A stretch of 64,000 bases of DNA. It comes from Pseudomonadota bacterium. GTDB lineage: Bacteria > Pseudomonadota > Gammaproteobacteria > Steroidobacterales > Steroidobacteraceae. Below, piece by piece: positions 15,525 through 23,163 of the stretch. The notes under the pieces were generated by a model. It saw only the letters and a program-made list of their open reading frames with translations. It made no database searches and was not told where the DNA came from. Every line of letters starts with the position of its first letter. Positions within the stretch are counted from its first letter, which is position 1. A program made the position numbers and the translations under genes. The stretch spans positions 1 to 64,000 of the forward strand of contig JAEWBG010000025.1 in the NCBI GenBank assembly GCA_023391335.1. Reading direction: 5' to 3'.

Positions 15525-16729
15525 GGCGCGTCGTCGTGACGGGCATGGGCATCGTCTCATGCCTGGGCAATGATTTAGATACGGTCGCGCACTCGCTCGA
15601 ATCTTCCTGCTCTGGGATTCGCAGCGTACCTGAGTACGCACAGCTTGGCTTGCGCACTGGAATCGCCGGCAAACCACAAATTGCACTGGACCAGCACGTC
15701 GATCGCCGTGATTTGCGCTTCATGGGCGACGCGGCCGGCTACGCTGCTGTTGCCCTCAAACAAGCGATCGCGGACAGCGGTCTGACCGAAGAACAAGTGA
15801 GTTCTCCGCGAACCGGACTGATCGCAGGTAGCGGCGGCGCTTCTTCGGCAAACCTGGTCGAAGCTGCCGATGTGCTGCGGCAGCGTGGAGTCCGCAAGGT
15901 CGGCGCCACGCGCGTGCCGCGGACGATGAGCAGCACCGTTGCTGCTTGTCTTGCGACCACCTATCGAATCAAAGGCGTGAGCTATTCGATCACGTCCGCC
16001 TGCGCGACCAGCGCGCATTGCATAGGCGCAGCAGCAGAACAAATCCGCTGGGGCAATCAGGACGTGATGTTCTGCGGCGGCGGCGAAGAAGAACATTGGT
16101 CATTGACGTGTCTGTTCGATGCGATGGGCGCCTTGTCGTCCTCGCGCAATGCCGATCCACGCACCGCATCGCGCGCATACGATGCGAGCCGCGATGGTTT
16201 CGTCATCGCCGCGGGCGGCGGCATGCTCGTGCTCGAATCGTTGGAACACGCTCGGGCACGCGGCGCACGCATCTACGCTGAGCTGGTTGGATTCGGCGTC
16301 ACAGCGGATGGTGCGGACATGGTTCAACCTTCCGGCGAGGGCGCGGTACGCTGCATGCGACACGCGTTGGCGAGCGTCGCAGGCACAGTCGACTATGTGA
16401 ACACGCACGGGACGTCCACCCCGGTTGGCGACATCATCGAACTCAATGCGCTGCGCGAGGTGTTCGGCGCTGGAGTGCCGCCTCTGTCCTCCACCAAATC
16501 TCTATCCGGCCACTCTCTGGGTGCAGCCGGCGTGCACGAGGCGATCTATTCATTGCTGATGATGCGCCAGGGATTCATTGCCGGCTCAGCCAATATCGAA
16601 GAACTCGATCCCGCGTGCGGGGATTTTCCGGTCGTGCGCGAATCACGATCGGCGCAACTCGATACGGTGATGTCGAATAGCTTCGGCTTCGGTGGGACGA
16701 ATGCGTCGCTGGTGTTTCAGCGATACTAG
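15521..16729 (+). CDS. fabB: 3-oxoacyl-ACP synthase I
   Basis: 402 aa ketoacyl-ACP synthase I, the elongating partner of FabA for cis-3-decenoyl-ACP. The thiolase-fold catalytic triad is visible: Cys161 in SACATS, His296 in NTHGTSTP and His331 in SGHSLGAAG, with Lys326. Final SFGFGGTNASLVF is typical. It begins inside the fabA stop, so both are translated from one mRNA. The length and SACATSAHCIGAA segment favour FabB over FabF, as does pairing with FabA. Confidence 0.94.
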   Translation: MRRVVVTGMGIVSCLGNDLDTVAHSLESSCSGIRSVPEYAQLGLRTGIAGKPQIALDQHVDRRDLRFMGDAAGYAAVALKQAIADSGLTEEQVSSPRTGLIAGSGGASSANLVEAADVLRQRGVRKVGATRVPRTMSSTVAACLATTYRIKGVSYSITSACATSAHCIGAAAEQIRWGNQDVMFCGGGEEEHWSLTCLFDAMGALSSSRNADPRTASRAYDASRDGFVIAAGGGMLVLESLEHARARGARIYAELVGFGVTADGADMVQPSGEGAVRCMRHALASVAGTVDYVNTHGTSTPVGDIIELNALREVFGAGVPPLSSTKSLSGHSLGAAGVHEAIYSLLMMRQGFIAGSANIEELDPACGDFPVVRESRSAQLDTVMSNSFGFGGTNASLVFQRY

Positions 16730-16740
16730 ACCTCAGAATT

Positions 16741-16772
16741 TCACGCGGAGAACACGGAGAGCCCAGAGTTCC
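16741..16772. repeat. Degenerate nonamer fragment after fabB
   Basis: ACGCGGAG, AACACGGAG and AGCCCAGAG follow one another from 16743, resembling AACGCAGAG/AACACAAAG nonamers of the elements at 30434 and 60784. No convincing right arm is seen before the convergent DGC gene stop at 16882. I treat it as a decayed copy. Confidence 0.4.
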
Positions 16773-16881
16773 GATAGCTGTGCGCTGCGTGTGACGTGTG
16801 AAGTGTAGATGTGCGGATCGCTGCTTTCCGACGCGTGACTCGTGACAGTTTGATCCATGACGCCGACTGACATCGCTCCTG

Positions 16882-17316
16882 TCACGAGCCAGCAGCCGAG
16901 ACCTGAGCGCAGGTCAGCTGCTCTGTGTCTTGTGTGAGATTGTTTTCCGGCTTCAAGTCCTCGACCACGCGCGCAACGATTTCATTCGCATCTTCCGGAG
17001 AGAAATCGGTGTGATAACGTTTTCGCACTCCGAAATCTGAAAGCGTGTAATGCCATGTAGGCTGAACTGCGTGCCGCGCCAACGTGTTCTTGACGCAATG
17101 GAGTGAGCAACCGTCGAGCGCAACGATGGGCCGACCGCTACGTGCGGTTTGCACGAGCGAGGGCACATCCCCGCCCACGCCTGCGATGCACGACATCTCG
17201 GCCACTTGTTCTCGATCGAGCCGCACCGCTGCGTGATTCGCCAGCTGCGCCGCGCTCGAGCATCCCGAGCACGAATAGACCAGGGGTAACGCCTTGTACG
17301 AACTATGTTTGCTCAT
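16882..17316 (-). CDS. DGC-domain putative zinc-binding protein
   Basis: 144 aa. It belongs to the DGC domain family, named for Asp68-Gly69-Cys70 in ALDGCSLHCVKN. Cysteines are Cys16 and Cys19 (YSCSGCSSAAQ), Cys43 (MSCIAG), Cys70 and Cys74, probably a metal site. Its biochemical function is unknown; family members are often found near anaerobic respiration or metal-handling genes. An FNR-like palindrome CTGATCTAGATCAG (17351-17364) is centred 41.5 bases upstream of its ATG and there is no evident Shine-Dalgarno. It lies downstream of nadBA on the same strand, 44 bases after the nadB stop. Confidence 0.75.
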   Translation of the reverse strand: MSKHSSYKALPLVYSCSGCSSAAQLANHAAVRLDREQVAEMSCIAGVGGDVPSLVQTARSGRPIVALDGCSLHCVKNTLARHAVQPTWHYTLSDFGVRKRYHTDFSPEDANEIVARVVEDLKPENNLTQDTEQLTCAQVSAAGS

Positions 17317-17350
17317 GAGTGAAGCGTGCCCGAACGCTCACCGGCCATTG

Positions 17351-17364
17351 CTGATCTAGATCAG
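17351..17364. promoter_or_regulatory. Near-consensus FNR-like box upstream of DGC gene
   Basis: CTGATCTAGATCAG is a perfect 14-base palindrome. It differs from TTGAT-N4-ATCAA only at the two outermost bases, with the same CTAG spacer as the box at 19895. Its centre is 41.5 bases upstream of the DGC-gene ATG (17316) on the minus strand. It lies between that gene and nadB. Confidence 0.6.
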
Positions 17365-18824
17365 CCCGTATGCAGCAGCGAAATATCTTGAGCATCATCG
17401 CTGCGAAAGTGTGCGCCACAACTCACAGTTCGGCGCAAGGCAGCAGACAGCATGCTATGCGCCAATCGCAATCTGGCTTGCGTCAAGGCGGAACGATCTC
17501 GGATGCGATCGCGCAGTGCGTTGACTGCATCGATCCCTTCGAGGAGTCCCGCGCGAGTCCGAACGATACCCAGGCATCGCCAGAGAATCGGCCGCAGCTC
17601 ACGCAAACGCGACGCTTCCGGCTGCGCGAGTTCATGGGCATCTTCAACGCGCGATCGCACGCGTCTCGGGTGCTCGCGAGACAACGTTTCACCAAGACGT
17701 TTTCCGAACACCACCGCCTCGAGCAACGAATTGCTGGCGAGGCGGTTGGCGCCGTGTACGCCGGTACAAGCCGCCTCTCCTACCGAGAACAAGCCACGAA
17801 GACTCGTGCGTCCGTGCAAATCCGTCGCGATCCCACCCATGAAGTAGTGCATCGCCGGTGTGATGGGAATCGGTTCGCGCGCCAAGTCGAACCCATGCTT
17901 GCGGCACGATCGGCGAATGGAAGGAAACAGGTTTGGGTCGCATGAAGTCGCATCGAGCAGCACGCGCCTACCTTGGCGCTGAGCGCAATAGACCGCGCGC
18001 GCTACCACATCGCGCGGTTCAAGGGCGCCGCGACCGTGGTCCACGATCGGCACGCCGTTCTCGTCGATGAGCGTTGCGCCCGCGCCTCGCAATGCCTCAC
18101 TAATCAGGGGCAACGGCTGGCACTCCACGTCCAATGCCGTTGGGTGAAACTGCACGAATTCTAGATCGCGAGCTCGCGCACCTGCGGCCAGCGCCAGTGC
18201 GATTCCATCACCGCACGCGCTCAGAGGATTGGTCGAATATTGAAACAATCCACCCACGCCACCGCTTGCGATGACCACCGCGTTTGCAACGATCGTCATC
18301 CGACCCATTGGTCCTTGCGCCGCGATCCCAACGATGCCGTCGTCGTCACGCAAGAGATTGTGTACGCGGATGGAATGCAGGAGCTCAATGGCCGGCACCG
18401 CTGAGACTGCCGCACGCACGGTGCGCATGATTGCTGCACCGGACGCATCGCCGACGTGCAACACGCGAGCGCGGGAGTGTGCCGCTTCGGTATGAAGCGC
18501 ATAGCCTTCTCCATCGCGCGCGAAGACGACGCCCATCGCTTCAAGCGAGGCGATGGCGTCCGGTGCCTGTCCGCACAAAGTTCGTGCCGCCGCTCGATTG
18601 ACGCACGCACCACCCGCGCGCAGCGTGTCTTCGTAGTGCAACCTGACCGCGTCGTCCTTCCCCATCGCGGCAGCGATACCACCCTGCGCGAGATCGCTGG
18701 CAGCGAAGGATTCACCAATAGGATCTGCCGTAATGACGGTGACCTGTCGGCCGCGCGCATGGAGTGCGGTCGTCAGTCCAGCAAGTCCTGCACCGACGAT
18801 GAGAACATCCGTCCTAATGCGCAT
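17361..18824 (-). CDS. nadB: L-aspartate oxidase
   Basis: 487 aa from ATG 18824. FAD flavoprotein oxidising L-aspartate to iminoaspartate for quinolinate synthesis, using oxygen or fumarate as acceptor. Dinucleotide-binding VGAGLAG is at residues 10-16. FRD-like active-site segments FVQFHPTAL and MGGIATDLHGRTS are present, as is GEAACTGVHGANRLASNSLLE. The open frame extends 72 codons upstream to 19040, but those residues lack homology and lie inside nadA. The real ATG overlaps the nadA stop (TGATG), indicating coupling. The last bases reach into the FNR-like palindrome at 17351-17364. Confidence 0.92.
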   Translation of the reverse strand: MRIRTDVLIVGAGLAGLTTALHARGRQVTVITADPIGESFAASDLAQGGIAAAMGKDDAVRLHYEDTLRAGGACVNRAAARTLCGQAPDAIASLEAMGVVFARDGEGYALHTEAAHSRARVLHVGDASGAAIMRTVRAAVSAVPAIELLHSIRVHNLLRDDDGIVGIAAQGPMGRMTIVANAVVIASGGVGGLFQYSTNPLSACGDGIALALAAGARARDLEFVQFHPTALDVECQPLPLISEALRGAGATLIDENGVPIVDHGRGALEPRDVVARAVYCAQRQGRRVLLDATSCDPNLFPSIRRSCRKHGFDLAREPIPITPAMHYFMGGIATDLHGRTSLRGLFSVGEAACTGVHGANRLASNSLLEAVVFGKRLGETLSREHPRRVRSRVEDAHELAQPEASRLRELRPILWRCLGIVRTRAGLLEGIDAVNALRDRIRDRSALTQARLRLAHSMLSAALRRTVSCGAHFRSDDAQDISLLHTG

Positions 18825-19843
18825 CAGGCAACTCGCGTGAGCTCGAAATCGACCATGCGTCGGACGCACACGCTTGCCGCATAGGCCACCGACTGCGGCA
18901 ACTCGATCGCGGGCTGCAGGTTCCGCAACGCGTGCTCGATACCGCGCAACGTGATGCGCTGCATATGCGGACACAGATTGCAGGGCTGAATGAATTTGGT
19001 TTCTGGAAACTCGGCGCAGATGTTGCTCGCCATTGAGCACTCGGTGATCAACACAGCGCGATCGGGGCGCCGTTCGCTGAGCTTGGCGATCATTCCTGAC
19101 GTCGAGCCCACGTAGTCGGCGGCACGCTGAACCTCAGGCGGGCATTCCGGATGTGCGAGCACGTAAGCTCGTGTGTCGTTCCGATAGCTCGCAATCTGCT
19201 CACCGGTGAAGCGCTCATGCACTTCGCAACGCCCTCGCCATGGAATGATTCGCACCGACGTGCGCGCGGCAACATAGTTCGCCAAGTACTCATCGGGCAC
19301 GAAGATCACGGCCGGCGTTCCGAGCGACTCGACGATCTCCACTGCATTTGCAGACGTGCAGCAGACGTCGCACTCGGCTTTGACTGCGGCGCTCGTATTC
19401 ACGTAACACACGACGGGTACGCCCGGATGCTGTCGACGCAACGCGCGGACATCCTCCGCAGTGATGGAATCGGCAAGAGAACAACCCGCATCTGCGGCGG
19501 GCAATAACACTGTCTTGTTAGGCGACAGCAACTTGCCTGTCTCGGCCATGAATCGCACGCCACACATGACGATCACGTCCGCATCGCACGTGGCTGCACG
19601 GCGGGCCAGCGCGAGCGAATCGCCGTGGAGGTCCGCGACCCCGTGATAGATCTCCGGTCGTTGATAGTTATGGGCGAGCACGATGGCATTGCGCTCGGAC
19701 TTGAGCCTCTCGATGCTTTCGATCAGCTCGAACGAGGCGTCCCATTCCGCCTCAGGCATGATTTGAGCGACGCGCTCGTAGCGCCGCTTATGTTCATTTG
19801 CCGTATAGGCCGCGTTTCGCGATAGCACTATCGATCCATTCAT
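18824..19843 (-). CDS. nadA: Quinolinate synthase
   Basis: 339 aa 4Fe-4S enzyme that condenses iminoaspartate with dihydroxyacetone phosphate to quinolinate, the first committed NAD precursor. Cluster ligands match E. coli: Cys121 (AGCSLAD), Cys206 (WRGRCEVH) and Cys291 (QPCNLCPHM). LAHNYQRPEI and VGSTSGMI are also conserved. It heads the nadA-nadB operon and is divergent from the fnr-type gene, with a perfect FNR box in the 99-base gap. The box centre is 58 bases from the nadA ATG, which would leave a leader of about 17 bases at -41.5 geometry. No nadC is in the window. Confidence 0.93.
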   Translation of the reverse strand: MNGSIVLSRNAAYTANEHKRRYERVAQIMPEAEWDASFELIESIERLKSERNAIVLAHNYQRPEIYHGVADLHGDSLALARRAATCDADVIVMCGVRFMAETGKLLSPNKTVLLPAADAGCSLADSITAEDVRALRRQHPGVPVVCYVNTSAAVKAECDVCCTSANAVEIVESLGTPAVIFVPDEYLANYVAARTSVRIIPWRGRCEVHERFTGEQIASYRNDTRAYVLAHPECPPEVQRAADYVGSTSGMIAKLSERRPDRAVLITECSMASNICAEFPETKFIQPCNLCPHMQRITLRGIEHALRNLQPAIELPQSVAYAASVCVRRMVDFELTRVA

Positions 19844-19894
19844 CGCAGCGCAAAAGCGCGCTCACGCAGCTTAAAGGTTGGATCGAGCGTGCCC

Positions 19895-19908
19895 TTGATC
19901 TAGATCAA
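19895..19908. promoter_or_regulatory. Perfect palindromic FNR box between nadA and fnr
   Basis: TTGATCTAGATCAA is a complete palindrome matching TTGAT-N4-ATCAA at all positions. Its centre (19901.5) is exactly 41.5 bases before the ATG of the Fnr-type gene and 58 bases from the nadA ATG on the other strand. It could serve both promoters and mediate autoregulation. Confidence 0.85.
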
Positions 19909-19942
19909 TTAATCCGTCGGCGCGCTCTGCTTAACTGCCGCT

Positions 19943-20635
19943 ATGCCGACCGATTTATGCGACGCGCCAATCTCCTGTCGAGATTGCGACTTGAATGCGA
20001 TCTGCCGCCTTACGGGATTGATCGCCCTGGAGGGCGCGCGTTCGCGGCGACCCACGACTGCGCTGCGCAGTATTCCGCCGGGCAGAGTGCTCTTCCATGC
20101 CGGGACCGCAGCGACTTCGATGTATGCGATTCGGCGTGGCACGGTGAAACTCACGCGCATCACTGCCGATGGCGATGAAGAGATCCAATCGTTTCACACT
20201 GCAGGCGAAGTGCTCGGGCTCGAAGGCTTCGGACACGAAGTCTACGCGTACGATGCAGTTGCGCTGGATTCGGTCCAGTACTGCGAACTACCTTTGCCGA
20301 AGATGGACGCTTCGCCCACGCAAGCACCTATCGCATCCGAGTTGGTGCGATTGCTGAGCAAGCGCTTTTGGCGCGGGGGTCCATCTCGCGGTTCAATTCG
20401 CGAGCGCGTAATCGCATTTCTGCTGGATCTATCGCGGCGGCGTGCCGGTCGCGGCCTCGACGGGCTGAATCTGAAGCTCGCGATGAGCCGAATGGAGATC
20501 GCCAACTTCCTCGGGACACGCATTGAAACGGTGAGCCGAGTCCTGCAGCAACTGCATCGCGAACACGCGATTCAAATTCGCGGCAGCCGAGTGACGTTGG
20601 GACTTCTGATGCTCGACCAGAGCACTCAGGGCTAA
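19943..20635 (+). CDS. fnr: Oxygen-sensing Crp/Fnr regulator with 4Fe-4S cysteines
   Basis: 230 aa. The N-terminal Cys12-X2-Cys15-X5-Cys21 plus Cys114 reproduces the four cluster ligands of E. coli FNR (20, 23, 29, 122). The cyclic-nucleotide-binding fold spans about 40-125. In the helix-turn-helix (about 182-203) the recognition helix carries Glu195, Ser198 and Arg199 (ETVSRV), the E-SR combination that reads TTGAT half-sites. It should dimerise without oxygen and activate FNR-box promoters. Its own ATG sits exactly 41.5 bases from a perfect FNR box, without a visible ribosome-binding site. It could equally be called anr in Pseudomonas nomenclature. Confidence 0.92.
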   Translation: MPTDLCDAPISCRDCDLNAICRLTGLIALEGARSRRPTTALRSIPPGRVLFHAGTAATSMYAIRRGTVKLTRITADGDEEIQSFHTAGEVLGLEGFGHEVYAYDAVALDSVQYCELPLPKMDASPTQAPIASELVRLLSKRFWRGGPSRGSIRERVIAFLLDLSRRRAGRGLDGLNLKLAMSRMEIANFLGTRIETVSRVLQQLHREHAIQIRGSRVTLGLLMLDQSTQG

Positions 20636-20638
20636 GAC

Positions 20639-20680
20639 CGAAGCCGTTCACGCGGAGCGTGATGCCCGTGAACGGCTTCG
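20639..20680. terminator. Bidirectional hairpin terminator between fnr and prx
   Basis: The 14-base arms CGAAGCCGTTCACG (20639-20652) and CGTGAACGGCTTCG (20667-20680) are perfect reverse complements around a 14-base loop. TTTC follows on the plus strand. The hairpin starts four bases after the fnr stop and faces the convergent peroxiredoxin stop at 20687. Confidence 0.8.
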
Positions 20681-20686
20681 TTTCGA

Positions 20687-21169
20687 CTAGAGCTGCTCGA
20701 GCAAATAGTCCGCGCTGGAGACGCGGAACTCGCCCTTGGCTTCGACGTTCACCTGCTTCACGACGCCATCGTCTACGAGCAACGAGAATCGCTGGCCGCG
20801 AGTCCCCATTCCAAATCCGGTTGCATCCATTTCGAGCCCGAGCGCTTTCGTGTATTCGGCATTGCCGTCTGCAATCATCTGTACCTTGCCGTCGACGTTT
20901 TGTGCCTTGCCCCAAGCCTTCATGACGAAAGCATCGTTGACGGCCATGCACGCTATTGCATCGACGCCCTTGGCTTTCAGCGCCTCTGCTTTGTCGACAA
21001 ATCCCGGCAAATGCTTCGCGTCGCACGTGGGCGTGAAAGCACCTGGAACGGAGAACAGGGCAACCTTCTTACCCTTGAAGAATTCTTCGGCACTGACCTT
21101 CTGCGGTCCGTCTTTCGTTGCGAGCGTAAGGGTTCCGGCAGGCATTCTGTCGCCGACTTTGATCGTCAT
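20687..21169 (-). CDS. Peroxiredoxin, Prx5 type
   Basis: 160 aa thiol peroxidase reducing H2O2 and organic hydroperoxides. Peroxidatic Cys49 is in PGAFTPTC, the Prx5 active-site motif; Arg at residue 124 in GTRGQRFS fits the conserved active-site arginine. A resolving cysteine is not obvious; Cys74 in IACMAVND is buried-type in this family. No fused glutaredoxin domain. It is preceded on the same strand by an FAD oxidase gene 33 bases upstream, which would generate H2O2. A GGAGAATCTC ribosome-binding region precedes the ATG. Confidence 0.9.
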   Translation of the reverse strand: MTIKVGDRMPAGTLTLATKDGPQKVSAEEFFKGKKVALFSVPGAFTPTCDAKHLPGFVDKAEALKAKGVDAIACMAVNDAFVMKAWGKAQNVDGKVQMIADGNAEYTKALGLEMDATGFGMGTRGQRFSLLVDDGVVKQVNVEAKGEFRVSSADYLLEQL

Positions 21170-21202
21170 GAGATTCTCCTGAAGCGGTGAGGGAGGCGGA
21201 TT

Positions 21203-22336
21203 CTACGTCCGCTCGTTCTTCAGTAGCGAATGGAAATCCGATTGGCCCTTCGCGAACAATTGGCACACGCTGCGCGCGCACAAGGCACCCACGACGTTAC
21301 CCGTGCCGTTATAGCCGCCTAATGCCCAAACGTTCGGTAGAACTTGTTCGACGATTGGCATTCCATCGCTCGTATAGCCCACCGAAGCTGCCCAACGATG
21401 CGTGATCGGTGCGTGCACGCCGACGCGCTCGCGCAGGCATCGTTCCATGTACTGCTGCACGAGCGCAGTTGTTTCGGTGCTATCCGTCCACTCTTCCTGC
21501 TCCGCTAGGTCGCGTCCACCGCCCTGCACGACCCGACCATCGGGTAATTGCTGCCAATAGTCGTAACCCCACCGCGCGTAGACCGGCCGCTTGAAGGAGA
21601 CTTCACTCGTTGCAGCGGTCCCGAGCATCTGCAGGCGCGCGGTTCGTACCTTCTCCCTGAGTTGAGGAAACAGCTGCTCGATGCGCCCATCGACAGCCAC
21701 AATCACAAACGAACATTTAATGGATCCATTTGGAGTGCCGATGAGCCCGGAATCAATGGCAGACGCAGGAGTATTTTCGAAGAGCGTTGCGCCCCTCTCC
21801 AGCGCAGAGCGAGCGAGCAATCGACAACGAAGCAGCGGATTGAACGACCCGTCCGTGAGCAGCAACAATCCGTTCCCTTCCCGACCTTCGTAGCGTTCGA
21901 CCGGAAAACCATCAGCGCGGAGAGCCTGGAACTGCGCGTCGCAATCGGCCACTTCTTCTTCGCTGCTGGCAATTCGCAAGGAGCCGTTGCGCGAGATGGC
22001 TGACGGAGTCGCTGCCTCCATTCGATCCATTTCCGTCAGCGTGCAGCGATAGATTTCGGCCGCCCGTCCTCGCCCGAGCGCGTGCACCGTATCGTGATAG
22101 AACTTTGCGAGCCCAGCCAGCAAAAAACCGCCGTTGCGCCCAGCCGCGCCCGCAGCTACTTGCCGCGCATCGATGCCGACCACCGATAGTCCGCGATCAA
22201 GCAGTTCGTGGACGGCGGTCAGGCCGGACCCTCCCAACCCGACGACGCATACGTCCGCGCGAATATCTTGTGAAAGGCGCGGCAAACCGCTCCAGGATCG
22301 ATCATCCCAGAGCGGTGTATTTTCCGAGCTCGTCAT
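21203..22336 (-). CDS. FAD-dependent amine/amino-acid oxidoreductase (DAO family)
   Basis: 377 aa from ATG 22336; the frame continues upstream to 22438 without homology. The N-terminal FAD-binding VGLGGSGLTAVHELLDRG is followed by AAGAAGRNGGF, the DAO-family pattern seen in glycine oxidase, DadA and PuuB-like enzymes. The C-terminal GYNGTGNVVGAL is the second FAD contact. It would oxidise a C-N bond to an imine with H2O2 release. The substrate is not determined; a polyamine or D-amino acid is plausible, and the ydcTUVW block about 17 kb away makes a polyamine role attractive but unproven. Probable operon: gntR, this gene, prx. Confidence 0.78.
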   Translation of the reverse strand: MTSSENTPLWDDRSWSGLPRLSQDIRADVCVVGLGGSGLTAVHELLDRGLSVVGIDARQVAAGAAGRNGGFLLAGLAKFYHDTVHALGRGRAAEIYRCTLTEMDRMEAATPSAISRNGSLRIASSEEEVADCDAQFQALRADGFPVERYEGREGNGLLLLTDGSFNPLLRCRLLARSALERGATLFENTPASAIDSGLIGTPNGSIKCSFVIVAVDGRIEQLFPQLREKVRTARLQMLGTAATSEVSFKRPVYARWGYDYWQQLPDGRVVQGGGRDLAEQEEWTDSTETTALVQQYMERCLRERVGVHAPITHRWAASVGYTSDGMPIVEQVLPNVWALGGYNGTGNVVGALCARSVCQLFAKGQSDFHSLLKNERT

Positions 22337-22374
22337 GGGAACGCGGCGAGCACGTTGGCCCGCCGCTGACTCGA

Positions 22375-23010
22375 CTACAGAATGCGCAATGCGCCTCGCG
22401 CACCGAGGATGTGCGAGCGCATGAGCGATGCGCTCCAATCCGCATCGTGGGCCTCGAGAGCACGCACGATCTCCAAATGATGAGATGCGCTACGAATCAG
22501 ATCTTCGTCCTGATAGGTCTCGAACGTTTTCATCATGAGCGGCGCTTCGATGAGCGAAGACAGCGCATTGCCCAATCGCATGCTGCCAGCGATCTCTTGA
22601 ATGCGCCGATGGAAGCGGCTGTTCAAATCGCCGATGCGTTCGAGATAGCCCTCCGTCTTGCTCAACGTCTCATGATATTGGTCTTCTGCAAGCTGTCGCA
22701 GCTCCGCGATTTGCTCAGCAGTGATGCGACGTGCGGCCCTGCTCGCGCCGTACGACTCGAGCATCGCCCGTAGTTCGAACACGTCGTCTCGTTCTTCTGT
22801 CGTCCACTCGGTAACGATCGCGCCTTGATGAGGAATGAACTCCAGCAACCCTTCAGCGTGCAACTTGCGCAGCGCTTCTCGAACTGGAGTGCGACTCACG
22901 CCTGCCGCCGCCGCCACTTCTTGCTCGGTGATTCTCGACGACGCGGGATAGACGCCACGGACAATGCGTTCGCGGACGGTCTGATATGCCTTATCCACTG
23001 CCTTAGCCAT
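22375..23010 (-). CDS. GntR-family regulator, FCD subfamily
   Basis: 211 aa. The N-terminal winged helix has the GntR signature around residues 27-60 (ITEQEVAAAAGVSRTPVREALRKL). A C-terminal all-helical FCD ligand domain follows, with the metal-binding pattern of Asp and His residues (DLNSRFHRRI, SHHLEIVRALEAHD). Such proteins are local repressors responding to organic acids or amino acids. It ends 38 bases before the FAD oxidase start, so it likely controls that gene and itself. Confidence 0.88.
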   Translation of the reverse strand: MAKAVDKAYQTVRERIVRGVYPASSRITEQEVAAAAGVSRTPVREALRKLHAEGLLEFIPHQGAIVTEWTTEERDDVFELRAMLESYGASRAARRITAEQIAELRQLAEDQYHETLSKTEGYLERIGDLNSRFHRRIQEIAGSMRLGNALSSLIEAPLMMKTFETYQDEDLIRSASHHLEIVRALEAHDADWSASLMRSHILGARGALRIL

Positions 23011-23060
23011 GAATTTTCCCTTCGAATGTTTGTTGAGGGTCCTAAGACCCGATGGCGGCA

Positions 23061-23070
23061 GTGTATACGC
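23061..23070. promoter_or_regulatory. Candidate GntR/FCD operator
   Basis: GTGTATACGC has a palindromic GTATAC core, the kind of short inverted repeat bound by FCD-type GntR proteins. It lies about 50 bases upstream of the gntR ATG. The evidence is pattern only; no second copy was identified. Confidence 0.28.
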
Positions 23071-23163
23071 GAGTTAAGGGACGATGACAGCAGGGTTAAA
23101 CCGCACTAAACGTAACGCCTCCATGAGAGCGTTAACAACGATCGAGACACACAAAAATTCAGC

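Noticed and set aside
18825..19040. N-terminal extension of NadB by 72 codons
   Set aside because: It lies wholly inside nadA; the FAD-binding motif begins right after the ATG at 18824, which overlaps the nadA stop.
20639..20680. Operator for the neighbouring Fnr-type regulator
   Set aside because: The palindrome lacks TTGAT half-sites, lies between convergent stops, and has a stem-loop with a T-stretch, so a terminator is simpler.
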